Source of the DNA: Oehlia diaphana
Lineage: Eukaryota > Glomeromycota > Glomeromycetes > Glomerales > Glomeraceae
Direction: 5' to 3'
Length of the DNA stretch: 21,647 nucleotides
Assembly (NCBI GenBank): GCA_003833135.1
Contig: QZLH01001540.1
Location: forward strand, 6,790 to 28,436
In this document: piece after piece, positions 9,021-19,822 of the stretch
How the letters are laid out: every line of letters begins with the position of its first letter
How positions within the stretch are numbered: the first letter of the stretch is position 1
Notes under the pieces: generated by a model
Seen by the model: the letters and a program-made list of their open reading frames with translations, nothing else
The model's database searches: none
What the model was told of the DNA's origin: nothing
Made by a program: the position numbers and the translations under genes

Positions 9021-12000
9021 ATGACAGATTTAAAAGATCAAAATAATCCAGAAGTTATACCTAGTGAAACTAGTGAAGAAATTATTGCTAAAGAGAAGTC
9101 TACAACTGCTGTGATAACCTCAACTGATTCACCTACAGAAAAATCACAAACATCATCATCCGATGAGAAAACAGTTAATGATGTTGATTTCTCTGTAGTT
9201 GATGCTTTACCCCCACAATCAAATAATGATGACATTAATCAAGATGAACCATCAAAATCAACTGAAAAAGGTGAAAAAACAAAAGACAGTAAGAAAAAAG
9301 AGAAAGATGATAAAAATGATGATAAATTACCATTCTCTCAATTGTTTCGTTATGCTTCCGCGATTGATAAATTATATATGATACTAGGTATTATTTTTCT
9401 TCATAATTACATAAATACTTTGTATTTCTGTTAATTTTACTCACGTTATAATTTAATTCTATTATTTTATAAGGATCAATTTGTGCATTGGCTAATGGTG
9501 TCGCCATTCCACTTATGACAATTATTTTTTCCGATTTCATTCAAGTTTTTATTGCTTTTAACACTGCCTTACTTTCAGGAGTTGATCTTGATTCTAAAAG
9601 AATTGAATTAGATGATGGCATTAAAAAGAATTCAATTTACTTTATAATTCTTGGTTGTGGAGTTTTCGTTTGTGCTTATGGTCAAATGTTTTTTTGGATG
9701 ACTGCTGGTGAAAACCAAGCAAAGAGAATCCGTCAATTATATTACTCTTCAATTCTTCGTCAAGATATAGCTTTCTTTGATACTGTACCAACTGGTGATG
9801 TTACCACTCGCATATCTGGTGATGTAAATATTTACCAAGAAGGTATATCGGAAAAAGTTGGTTTAATCATTCAACAATTTGCCGTCTTCATTGCCGGTTT
9901 TGCAATTGCTTACTCCAAAGGTAAGGAAAGTTAAATTTTTTTACACCATTATATGAATATAAAGGTTAATAATAAAATATTGTATTAGGATGGAAACTGT
10001 CACTTGTACTTACCGCTATAATTCCACTTCTTGCTATCGCTGGTGGTATAATGGCCAAAGCCATTTCTGATGATGCTTCTAAAGGGCAAGGTATGTCATA
10101 TTTAAGAGATTATTTCGTAATTTACACGTGAATTGTATGTATAATTCATTCTTATTTTTATAGATTCATACGCTGCAGCCGGGGCTGTTGCTGAACAAGT
10201 CTTATCTGGAATTCGAACTGTTATTTCATTCGGTGGTGAGAAACGCGAACTTGCTCGTTACAAAAATAAATTAGATGATGCATATAAAACCGGGGTTAAG
10301 AAAGCTTTTATATCTGGTACCGGTCTTGGCGCGATGATGGGTATTATGTTTGGAAGTTATGGCTTGGCTTTCTGGTTTGGAAGTATACTCGTAGTCCGCG
10401 GTGAACAAACCGGTGGTGAAGTTTTAAACGTTTTCTTTGCCATTATTATGGGTGGTACGTGATATTATATAACCTTTTGTTTTAAAGAAAGAAATTCTCT
10501 TTTTTTTAAAAAAAAAAAATTATGTTTTCTTTGAATAGCTTTCTCTATTGGAAATGCAGCGCCACATTTCTCATCTGTGGCAAACGCGTTAGGTGCAGCT
10601 AAAAACCTTTTTTCTGTCATTGAAAGAGTTCCTATTATAGATTCATCCTTAAACACAGGCAAAAAAATAAATAAATCCGAGTTTAAAGGACACATCGAAT
10701 TCAAAAATATCAATTTTCATTACCCATCACGTCCCGATGTACAAGTTTTAAAAGATTTTAGTTTGACAATTGAACCTGGTCAAACTGTTGCTCTTGTTGG
10801 TAGTTCAGGAAGTGGTAAATCAACCATTGTTGGTTTATTAGAAAGATTTTACAATCCTATTAGTGGAAGTATTACTTTAGATGGTGAAGATATTATGAAT
10901 TTAAATGTTAAATCTTTAAGGACTCAAATTGGTCTAGTAGGTCAAGAACCTGTTCTCTTTCCTGAAAGTATTAAACAAAATATATTTTGGGGTGCTGATC
11001 CTTCTGGAAAAGAACCGACTTTGGACGATGTTATTGAAGCATGTAAGAAATCCAATGCTCATGATTTCATTAATGAATTACCAAAGAAATATGATACTTT
11101 AGTTGGTGAAAAGGGTGCTCTATTATCTGGTGGTCAAAAACAACGGTAATAATTTCACTTTTTTACTGCGCCACAAGGAATTTCAAACTAATAATATTTT
11201 ATAAATCATTTATAGTATCGCAATTGCTCGTGCTTTAATTAAAGATCCTCCATTATTACTACTCGACGAAGCTACATCTGCTCTTGATACTGAATCCGAA
11301 AGACTTGTACAAGCGGCACTCGATAATGCTTCAACAAATCGGACTACAATCGTAATTGCCCATCGTTTATCAACTATTAAACATGCTGATAAAATTGTTG
11401 TAATGTCTAAAGGTGAAATCATTGAAATTGGTCGTCATGACGAATTAATTGCCAAAGAAGGTGTTTACTATGGTCTTGTTAGAGCTCAAGAATTAAAAAC
11501 TGAACAAAATAATGAAGACGACGACGAAAATGATGATGATTCAAGTTTAAGTAGTAAAACTGAGAATGACATAGCTATAACTTTTGATGAAAAACATGAA
11601 AAGCATCATAATTTAACTCGTGTAACAACAAAAGCTTCGACTGTAAGATCCGGTGTTAAATCAGAAAAGGAAATCCTTGAAGAATCTGAAAAGGAAAAAT
11701 TAAACCAAAAAATGCCACTTGCAAGAGTATTTAGAGCAAATTTACCTGAAATATATCTCATAATCATTGGAACTATCGCATCAACTGTTAATGGAGCTAT
11801 CATGCCACTGTTCTCATTAGTTTTCGCTTCCATTTTAGAAGTCTTTTCAAATGTTAATCAGTAAGTAATAAATAAATTAGATAGTTTAACAATTAACAAT
11901 TAAAATTAAAGATGTTTATCTTTTTTTTTCTTAGACCTGAAAAACTTCGAAGAGATGCAAATTTTTGGGCTGGAATGTTTGGAATCCTTGCTTTGGTTGC

Positions 12001-13925
12001 ATTATTATGCAATTTTTTCCAACTTGCATGTTTCATGATTTCAGCCGAGAGACTTACAAGGAGATTACGTCTCTTAACTTTTGAAGCGCTTATGAAACAA
12101 GAAGTTGGTTTTTTTGATGATGAAAAGAATGGTACTGGCATCTTGACATCGAAATTGGCTGTAGATGCCAGTAAAATAGAAGGTTTAACTGGTTAGTAGT
12201 GTGTTCTATTATCATGTAAATTAGTAACAGCATGTTTATTTTTATATATACAGTCCATTAAAAAAAAATCGGTTTATTAGGTTCTTTAATGGGTAATATA
12301 CTTCAAAATATAGCAAATATCGGGATCGGTCTTGTAAGTCGAAGTTTAATTTATTATTTGAAATTTCCTTAAAAAAGAAATTTATTAATCTACTTTTCAA
12401 ATAGGGACTCGCGTTTGCCTTTGGCTGGAAACTTACTTGTGTTATCATTGCCGCATCTCCTGTCGTTGCTATTTCTGGATTTTTGGAAATGAAAGCTCTT
12501 GCAGGTTTCGGTGCAAAGGTATATGCGCGTGCGCATTTTTTTTTGTTTATAAATTTTTGTTAAAAAAAAACTCTAAAATTATTAGACGCGTAAAGCTTAT
12601 GAAGGTACCGGACAAATTGTTCAACAAAGTGTTTCCAATATGAGAACAATTTCAGCTCTTACCAGGGAAGAAACATTCAAAACTATGTACGCTGATGCTA
12701 TTAGAGAACCTCACAAGATTGCAATTAAAGGATGTATCCTATCATCTGTTGGATTTGGATGTTCTCAAGGTTCATTATACTTTATTTGGTCTCTTGCTTT
12801 CTGGTACGGAGGTCAATTAGTTATGTCAGGAGAATACGACGTGTAAGTACCTTCATTTAAAAGGAAAAAAAAACGAAATGATATTTATGTATTAACGCTT
12901 ATTATTTTTGTCCCAAAGTCAACAAATGTTGAGAGTTTTATTTGCAGTAGTTTTTTCCGCTATGGCTGTCGGTCAAATGAGGTTATTAGAACACTTATTT
13001 AGTTATTCAGTGTTTGACTATTTTTTTTCGAATATTAAATTTTTTTTTCGCTTTTAATAGTACATTTGCACCAAATACCGCAAAAGCAAAAGTTGCAGCA
13101 ATTTCAATTTTTGATATTCTTGATCGTAAACCAGAAATTGATGCTACGGATAATGAAGGAAAAGATCGACCTACACCAGTTAAAGGAGAAGCAAAATTTG
13201 AGGGAGTACATTTTAATTATCCAGCGAGACCTGATGTACACATTCTTAGAGGATTGGATATGTCAATTTACTCTGGTAAAACAATTGCGTTAGTTGGATC
13301 ATCAGGATCTGGCAAATCAACTGTTGTAGCATTATTACTTAGATGGTATGACGTTAATTCTGGAAAAGTTGATGTAGAAAAAGTTGATGTCAAAAATTGG
13401 AATCTTGAATATTTAAGATCCAATATTTCATTAGTTGGACAAGAACCTGTATTATTTGATTTAACTATAGGGGAGAATATTGCTTACGGTAAAGAAGGAT
13501 GTTCACAAGAAGAAATTGAACAAGCATCAAAAAATGCAAATATTTATAATTTTATTACGAGTTTACCTGATAAATATGACACAAGAGTGGGAGAAAAAGG
13601 TACTCAATTATCAGGTGGACAAAAACAACGTATAGCTATCGCAAGAGCATTAATTCGGTCACCAAAATTATTATTACTTGATGAAGCCACCTCAGCTTTA
13701 GATTCGGAATCCGAAAAAGTAGTGCAAAATGCTTTAGATAAAGCTTCTAAAAATAGAACCACACTTACTATTGCACATCGTTTATCCACTATACAAGATG
13801 CTGATTTAATTTTAGTTTGTAAGAAAGGTAAAATTATTGAAAGTGGTAAACATATGGAATTAATTTCAAAACAAGGTTTATATTATGAATTAGTTAATAA
13901 GCAAACTTTAATAAAAAAGAAATAA
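9021..13925 (+). CDS. Full-length ABC exporter, ABCB/P-glycoprotein (multidrug resistance) type, 12 exons
   Basis: My model is join(9021..9387,9474..9920,9989..10090,10164..10454,10539..11145,11216..11860,11935..12191,12281..12333,12405..12518,12586..12842,12919..12981,13061..13925). All 11 introns are GT-AG, 67-89 nt, and the frame holds to a stop after 1355 residues, a normal length for the family. Order: acidic/lysine-rich cytosolic N-terminus (about 1-115), TMD1 with six helices, NBD1, an acidic linker, TMD2 with six helices, NBD2. NBD1: Walker A K496, Q538, LSGGQ at 598-602, Walker B D622 with catalytic E623, H654. NBD2: K1153, Q1195, signature S1252, D1275/E1276, H1307. Both ATP sites look complete, unlike the degenerate site of many fungal PDR (ABCG) pumps. 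The family exports lipophilic compounds, lipids or lipopeptides (pmd1/Ste6/MDR1 relatives) across the plasma or vacuolar membrane. The substrate cannot be read from sequence. Confidence 0.95.
12519..12536 (+). other. Alternating purine-pyrimidine tract at an intron donor
   Basis: The ninth intron of the transporter begins with 18 bases of strict purine-pyrimidine alternation, GTATATGCGCGTGCGCAT. The inner ATGCGC-GT-GCGCAT can form a 6-bp hairpin or Z-DNA. Such GC-rich sequence is out of place in an intron that is otherwise almost pure A/T. Confidence 0.5.
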
Positions 13926-14459
13926 TAATAGATCATATTCCTTATAAATAGATTAATATTTTAGTAATAATCACTATTATCTCTAGGACATTTTTTTTTC
14001 ATATAATATTTTAATATTTTTTTTTTAGTAAGATGATATAGCTTGAAAATTTCTTATAGGATTTTTTCTCAAAGTTTAAATAAAAAGTTTCAATTTAGGG
14101 ATCAAAAAAAAATGAATATAAAAAATTTTTCGTAATAAATACTAATTGATTTATATATATTTTTTAATCCGCGGATATACGGATATACCTTTTAATGGAA
14201 CGCGGCAAAATAATGATATTAGTAATAAACTCTTTATACAAGCAGCTAAAGTTACCTGGAATAAGAAAAGCATTACTTCAGTGTGACCCGGTATTGCATT
14301 TGTACTACAATTATAACACGAGGTATAAATCTACTTTTTTATCATAAAAGCATACAAAGCATACAGTAATATATATATGCACATTATATTAAAAGTATTA
14401 AATATATAATTGTTATAAAAATTATTATATCATTATTATATTTATTTATTCGTCATAGA
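13926..14459. other. Intergenic region between the convergent ABC and SMYD genes
   Basis: This shared 3' region contains no ORF of note. At 14167-14188 it has ATCCGCGGAT followed by two GGATATAC units, resembling the CCGGAT cluster at 226-303. The 14190-14330 stretch is less AT-rich than its flanks and may be a fragment of a repeat. No terminator-like structure can be assigned. Confidence 0.5.
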
Positions 14460-15950
14460 TTAAACACAAGATAAATCTTTCCTTGCCGTATTTAATAAAT
14501 CATTTACCTGATTAATTATATCAACATTTTCAGCACCTTCATTATGTGTACTATTCAAAACTTTTTGAGCGCATTCTAAAATATTAATAGATTCTTTAAC
14601 AGATTCTAAACCATTTGTAATATCATTCCAATAACATTTTCCCAAAGTAAATAAATGTAAACCAATCATTGGATGATACCTAGGATAAATTATTAAATAA
14701 ATTGAAAGAATATAATTTCCAAGAATTGTTGATTGATACCATTGTTGTAAATCAATTTTATCATAAAATAATTTTGTAGTAAATGAAAGTGAAGAAATAT
14801 AAAATAAATTTGTTTTTGAATAATTTTGAAATAATATTGAAATTATCTCAGATAATGAATTTATATAATCACTATCTGTCGTATTATTTTTTAAATGTGA
14901 TAATAAATTTGATAGTATTAACTTTGTTACTTTAGAAAATTTTGATTCATTTTGTTCTAATTTAGATTTTGATGATACCCAATTTTCAAGTGATGTATTA
15001 AAATCTTTTTTCAAAATTTCTTGATCTTTTTCTTCAATTAATTGATCAATTTTAGAAAATATACCAGAATATCTTTCTTGAACAGAACATCTTGAACATT
15101 GACATTCAAAGAAATATTTTTCTTGTAACATTTTCTTTCGAGTCACCCTATCTAATGCTACATCAATATAAGAAATATTAATTTCTTCCCCAACATTTAT
15201 AACTTCGATACATTTAATTATTTGTACTGCACCATCATACATTACGATCGCATTCGGTCGACAAGAATGATTAAACAATGATCCTATTGGGAATCTAAAA
15301 AAAAAGGAAACCGATCAGCAAAAAAAAAGAATGAAAGAAAATTAAATGATTTATACATACGTTCCTTCCCCGTATACAAATAATTGATTATCATGTAAAT
15401 TAAAATTATTACAATAAAATATACATAAATAATTAATTAAATCATCTTTAGAGATTTTATTACAATTTAAATTTTCATATGTATTATTAGAAATTTTTTC
15501 AAAAGATTTTAAATTATCAATAGATTGTTCTGTTCTATGAGTCATTAATTTTAAGAATGTTTCAAATAAATAATTTTCTTTATTATTATTATTAAAAAAT
15601 TTTTCAATTAAAATTGTCACTCTTTTTAACATTTCTTCATCCATATTATTTTTTGATTTTTTATAAAGAGGACAAAGTAATTTATGATGTGATATCCAAG
15701 ATGATTTTTGACATGATCTATCGCAATAATAAACTCTTTGACATTTTGAACAGGTTTGTAAATTATTTTCCTTCTTTTTTAAACATTGATCACATCTAAT
15801 TTTATTATATGTTAAAATTGGAAATGATATTAAAGGATGAGATATAATTATCGTTTTTCCTATATCAATTTTTTTGTTTGTAATTATTGAACGAAATTTA
15901 TTTTCATTTTCTACTAATGATAATCCATTTCGAGATAAAAAAGTTTCCAT
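14460..15950 (-). CDS. SET and MYND domain protein (SMYD-like lysine methyltransferase), two exons
   Basis: My model is complement(join(14460..15294,15361..15950)), 474 residues, with one 66-nt GT-AG intron. The SET domain is split by a MYND zinc finger, as in SMYD proteins. All eight MYND ligands are present: C53, C56, C67, C70, C76, C80, H88, C93. Splicing joins GEGT to FPIGSLFNHSC. The NHSCRPN motif (205-211) and GEEINISY ending in Y239 form the SET core. Post-SET cysteines are C261, C263, C266. The rest (about 270-474) is helical and fits the TPR-like C-terminal lobe. Oddity: the N-terminal SAM-binding motif, normally G-x-G, reads K18-F-R-S21, with no glycine, so activity may be weak or absent. 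SMYD relatives methylate histone and non-histone lysines in nucleus and cytoplasm. The start is the first ATG before the S-sequence. The gene is divergent from the F-box gene and convergent with the ABC gene. Confidence 0.9.
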
Positions 15951-16020
15951 TTTTTTTTGAAAAAAAAAAAAAATTTATATTTTTTTTATACAGAAATCAT
16001 TGTTACACGAATTGCGATAT

Positions 16021-16026
16021 CACGTG
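16021..16026. promoter_or_regulatory. CACGTG E-box
   Basis: The palindrome sits about 70 bases upstream of the SMYD start and about 265 bases from the F-box start. Fungal bHLH factors of the Pho4/Cbf1 class are known to bind CACGTG. In DNA this AT-rich the hexamer is rarer than usual, but one site alone proves nothing. Confidence 0.3.
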
Positions 16027-16261
16027 TGTGGTATCTAGCTTATTATCAGTATCATAAAAAGTATATGGCAATATCTTTTAACTTATTGTTTCTTTTTTGA
16101 GAACTTCCTAAGCTTCCTATGAAAGACACTGTACATTCGACGTTCTCGGAAAGCACATTTTCAAATAATGATCAAATTGGTCAAATCCTTGGATTAATGC
16201 ATCTAAATTGGGGTGACAAATATTTTTAGGGGCTGTTGAAAATCATTAATATTGGCGTAAC

Positions 16262-16289
16262 TTACAGAAAAAAAAAATTTTTTCTGTAA
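16262..16289 (+). repeat. Perfect 12-bp inverted repeat abutting the F-box start codon
   Basis: TTACAGAAAAAA (16262-16273), spacer AAAA, TTTTTTCTGTAA (16278-16289). The second arm ends one base before the ATG at 16291. In RNA it would make a hairpin that ends next to the start codon and could slow scanning ribosomes, if the leader includes it. Confidence 0.7.
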
Positions 16290-16290
16290 A

Positions 16291-17850
16291 ATGTCTAACG
16301 AAGAATCTTCAAAATTAAATTTAATTATTTTAGAATGTTTTGATGATATATTTTCAATTTTTGAAAGGGATACGAAAGCATTATATTCATTTCTTTTAGT
16401 TAATCGGTTTTGGTGTAAAATTATAATTCCATTATTATGGAAATATCCATTTTCGATCACATCAAAAGGAAAAGAAATTAAGACATTATCATCATTACTC
16501 ACAGAGGAAGAAAAATTAGAAATTATTAAAGAAGGAATTAATTTACCACCAAAAGATTTTTCTTCAATGTTATTTAATTATGCTTTATATATAAGAGAAT
16601 ATAATACTTCAACACTTTATCAATCAATTGAAGGATGGTATAAAGAAATTGTTTATAATGATTTTTATTTTAGAATTTCTTATACAACTCGTGTTAAAGC
16701 TCAATTAAAAATTATTTTTAAGGTATTTACAAAATTAATCATGAAAAATTCAACCAATATTAAAAATCTTTCCCTTTTATCTCCTATTATTCAAAATGAT
16801 ATACCTGATGTCAATATTTTTATTAATTCTCAACCTGGATTTAAAAACATTGAAAATTTTGAATGGAATATTTCTTTTGATGCTCCTAATTTATTTTTTC
16901 TTATAAAATCACTTGAAAATATTTCTCATAACATTCAAGATTTAAGAATTTATGATAGTAATAGAATGTTACATAATATAAATAACAATGATAATTATAT
17001 TGATTTAATTGTATCATTAATTAAAGCACAACATAATCTTACTTTTGTTTCATTTGATAGATTTGGTCCTGAGTTTGCCCCTATTCTTAAAATATTATCC
17101 ATTCATTCAATTTCTTTAACCACTTTACAATTAAGTCATATTTCTAATAGTATATCATTAGCTCCAATTCAACAAATTAAAAATTTACAAAACCTTAGTT
17201 TATATAAATGTGATAATTTAAATGAAATTATTTTTAATGATTTTACTAAAACTGATTTTAATTTAAAATCATTAAATATAGGCTTAGTAAAAGAAAATGT
17301 TTTTAAATCTTTTCTTAAATTAACTAATAGAAATTTAGAAAAAATTTCCTTTGTTCTTAATAATACTTCAAATAAGATAGATGTTCAAGATCTTTTTATT
17401 AGATGTCCAAATATTTTTGATTTAAAAATTATGTTTAGATGTAAAATTGATTTATTTTTTTTATCAATATTGGCAAATAATTTAACATACTTAACACATC
17501 TTACTATTCATACTTATAATTATTATGGAAATGAAATTTTAATTGAATTAAGTAAACCTATCTTACCAAAATTAAAATTTCTTAATATTAGATTACCTGA
17601 ACTTAATATTTTAAAAAATTATTTAAAAATAACTATTTCACCTTTAGAGAAAATTTTTTTTATTTATAGTAGTAAAATTAATATAGATTATATTAATATT
17701 TTATTGGAATTTTCTAAAAAAAAGAAAACTTTAAAAATAATTGGAATTAGTTTAAATTCTGATGATGATAATTTTAAAAATTTTGTAAAAATAACAAAAG
17801 ATTATTTACGAATTGTTAATATTTTTAATAATATATTTATAAAGATCTAG
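16291..17850 (+). CDS. F-box-like / leucine-rich-repeat protein
   Basis: This intronless gene encodes 519 residues. Residues about 9-54 form an F-box-like domain: LNLIILECFDDIF followed after about 13 residues by LLVNRFWCKIIIPLLWKYPF (35-54), a hallmark of the F-box-like proteins common in Rhizophagus-type genomes. The opening lacks the classical Leu-Pro, a frequent variation. The remaining 450 residues are rich in Leu, Ile and Asn with irregular leucine-rich-repeat spacing (for example around 240-450: LTTLQLSHIS, LQNLSLYKCD, LKSLNIGL, LTHLTIH, LKFLNIRL). The expected role is a substrate receptor in an SCF (Skp1-Cul1-F-box) ubiquitin ligase: the F-box binds Skp1 and the repeats hold the target. 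The target is unknown. No signal peptide or membrane segment is seen. The start is the ATG just after the hairpin; codon use is heavily A/T-ending. Confidence 0.87.
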   Translation: MSNEESSKLNLIILECFDDIFSIFERDTKALYSFLLVNRFWCKIIIPLLWKYPFSITSKGKEIKTLSSLLTEEEKLEIIKEGINLPPKDFSSMLFNYALYIREYNTSTLYQSIEGWYKEIVYNDFYFRISYTTRVKAQLKIIFKVFTKLIMKNSTNIKNLSLLSPIIQNDIPDVNIFINSQPGFKNIENFEWNISFDAPNLFFLIKSLENISHNIQDLRIYDSNRMLHNINNNDNYIDLIVSLIKAQHNLTFVSFDRFGPEFAPILKILSIHSISLTTLQLSHISNSISLAPIQQIKNLQNLSLYKCDNLNEIIFNDFTKTDFNLKSLNIGLVKENVFKSFLKLTNRNLEKISFVLNNTSNKIDVQDLFIRCPNIFDLKIMFRCKIDLFFLSILANNLTYLTHLTIHTYNYYGNEILIELSKPILPKLKFLNIRLPELNILKNYLKITISPLEKIFFIYSSKINIDYINILLEFSKKKKTLKIIGISLNSDDDNFKNFVKITKDYLRIVNIFNNIFIKI

Positions 17851-18565
17851 TACTATTTTTATATATTGTTGATTTATATTAATTAAAAGTTTATTAATTA
17901 GATTTTTTTTTTTATAATATTAAAAAAAATGTTTATTAATAGTTTTAAAATTATTTATTTGGTTATTTTATATAAAATTTTACAATTACTAATTTTTATT
18001 TTAGTAAATTTTGAATCAATTTACTTTTGAAAAACAGGAATAATTAGGAATAAAAGATCAAAATAAACAAAAGGAAATAAATAAAAGTTAAATGGAAAAA
18101 AAAATGAAAAATTAATTTTAAATAAAAAAAAAAAATAAAATTAAATAAAGAAAAATAAAAAGAAATAAAAATTAAATAAAAGAAATAATAAAAAACAGAA
18201 AATAAATACTATAAAGGAAAATAATAATAAAAGATAAAAAAAAGAAAAAATAAATAATAAAAACAAACTAAAATACCTATTTATAAAAAAAAGAAAAAAA
18301 AAATTAGTTAATATTATTTAAAAAAAAAATATGTAAAATAATAAGAAAAAAATTTTTACTTACTTTATTTATTATAGTCAAAATTATTTAAAAAGCCATT
18401 TCAAAATCAATTAAAGAAAATATAATTAATAAAAGTAAAAACAAACTAAATATAATAAAAATAAATAAAATATTATTAGCTATTTATTTTTTTCTGATTT
18501 ATATAATTTTTACATTATTATTTACTTTTCTCTAAAGACTTATTTTATTATTTTTTTTTTTATTA
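17851..18565. other. Low-complexity A-rich intergenic DNA
   Basis: No gene is visible. From about 18040 to 18360 the plus strand is about three quarters A, with very little C and few T, made of short AAATAAA and AAAGAAA strings. This strand asymmetry differs from the balanced A/T elsewhere. It may be slipped-repeat expansion or an old poly-A tract of a retroposed sequence. Confidence 0.55.
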
Positions 18566-19051
18566 CAGACCCCTACACTAAATTACCAGATTTCATGAAA
18601 TTTAATTAGTAATATATAGTAAAATTGATGATTTTTGAGCTGCATAAAAATTTATGAGTTCACAATAAAATTTGGCCAAAATTTTTTTATTTGAAAGCTA
18701 ATTGATAATAGTTTTTAAAAATGTAATCAGAAATATTCTATTTTTAAAATGCAAAAAAATATTTATTTGTAAAGTATTAAATGGACAAGATAATTTTGTA
18801 TGTAAAAATGAAAAAACATATAGAAAAATTATTGCTTATACTTTACAATGAGAAAATTTTTTTATATTTTAAAAATTTTTCTTTTTTGTTTTAATACTTA
18901 ATAAATATAATTGATTAGCTTTTTAAAAAAAAATTCTGGCTGAATTTTATTAAAAATCCATAAAACTTTTATGCAAACCCAAAAATCATCAATTTTACTA
19001 TATATTACTAAGTAAATTTCATGAAATTCAGTAATTTAGTGTAGGGGTCTG
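18566..19051. mobile_element. Fold-back MITE with long terminal inverted repeats and TA flanks (Tc1/mariner-like)
   Basis: The ends read CAGACCCCTACACTAAATTA inward from 18566 and the exact reverse complement inward from 19051. The inverted repeats continue at roughly 80-90% for about 145 bases and stay recognisable for about 220, so nearly the whole 486-bp element is a palindrome around an unpaired centre near 18781-18835. TA lies directly outside both ends (18564-18565 and 19052-19053), as expected for TA target duplication by Tc1/mariner transposases. A 5-bp match TATTA on both sides also fits and could be chance. There is no ORF, so it is non-autonomous and would need a transposase from elsewhere. 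Confidence 0.85.
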
Positions 19052-19822
19052 TATTATTATATAATGCATATAAATATTTATTAAATATATCTTTAAAATC
19101 TTATTATTTAATTTAAATATATAAAATTAGCAGTACTTTATTTTTTTGTATTATAGTCTATCAATATAAAATTTAATATTAAATGATTTTTAAAAAACAG
19201 CTTTTTTAATATAGTTTATATTAAAGAAATTATAATATTAGTATTTAGTAATATATATTCCTTTGCTTTATTTATTTATAAATTTATATATAAATATATA
19301 AATGCTAAATTTAACAAGTTTTTCATCATCTCCTTTTTATTTTTTATTTAATTATTTTATCTTTTTTATAATTTAATATGAAATTATAATATTCAATATT
19401 ATTTTTTAATTAATTCTGAAAGTTTAATAATTATATTTTTTATTGGTTTTCTAAATTATTTATATATATTTTTTATTTTTTAATATTAAATTATTATTAA
19501 TATTATATAGATCTTATAACTAATTAACTATCCCAGTATTAAAAATAGAATTATTTGGTTAAAAATAATATTAAGCTAATTACTCAATAATATATATATA
19601 AAAATAATTATAAATAATTTATTTTTTAATAATATTAGAATAATTTTTAAATTATTATTTTTATATATAACCTTTTACTTTAAGAAAATTGCAAATATGC
19701 TGTAATAAAAAAAAAATTATTATTATTACTAATAATTCCATTAGTTGGTAAATTTTATTAAAAAGAAAGTTAAATCTTATAAAAATAAAAATTATTTAAT
19801 ATTTAATTATTTATTAAATTAT
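19052..19822. other. Extremely AT-rich spacer between two inverted-repeat elements
   Basis: Apart from runs of TATATA and long T tracts, I see no gene or ordered repeat. Almost every ORF is cut short by stops. Confidence 0.55.

Larger units (their letters stand above)
15951..16290. promoter_or_regulatory. Divergent promoter region shared by the SMYD and F-box genes
   Basis: The 340 bases between two outward-facing start codons must contain at least one promoter of each gene. Visible elements are poly-A/poly-T next to the SMYD start, a CACGTG E-box at 16021-16026, and a hairpin abutting the F-box ATG. No clear TATA box is assigned. Confidence 0.5.

Noticed and set aside
8980..13925. Clustered metabolic or defence system around the ABC transporter
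   Set aside because: The neighbours (PAH, SMYD, F-box, FSP1-like) belong to unrelated processes, have separate promoters, and show no shared signature of a gene cluster.
16203..16502. 99-codon ORF on the minus strand over the F-box start
   Set aside because: It is the antisense of the F-box domain coding sequence, whose plus-strand reading shows a recognisable domain.
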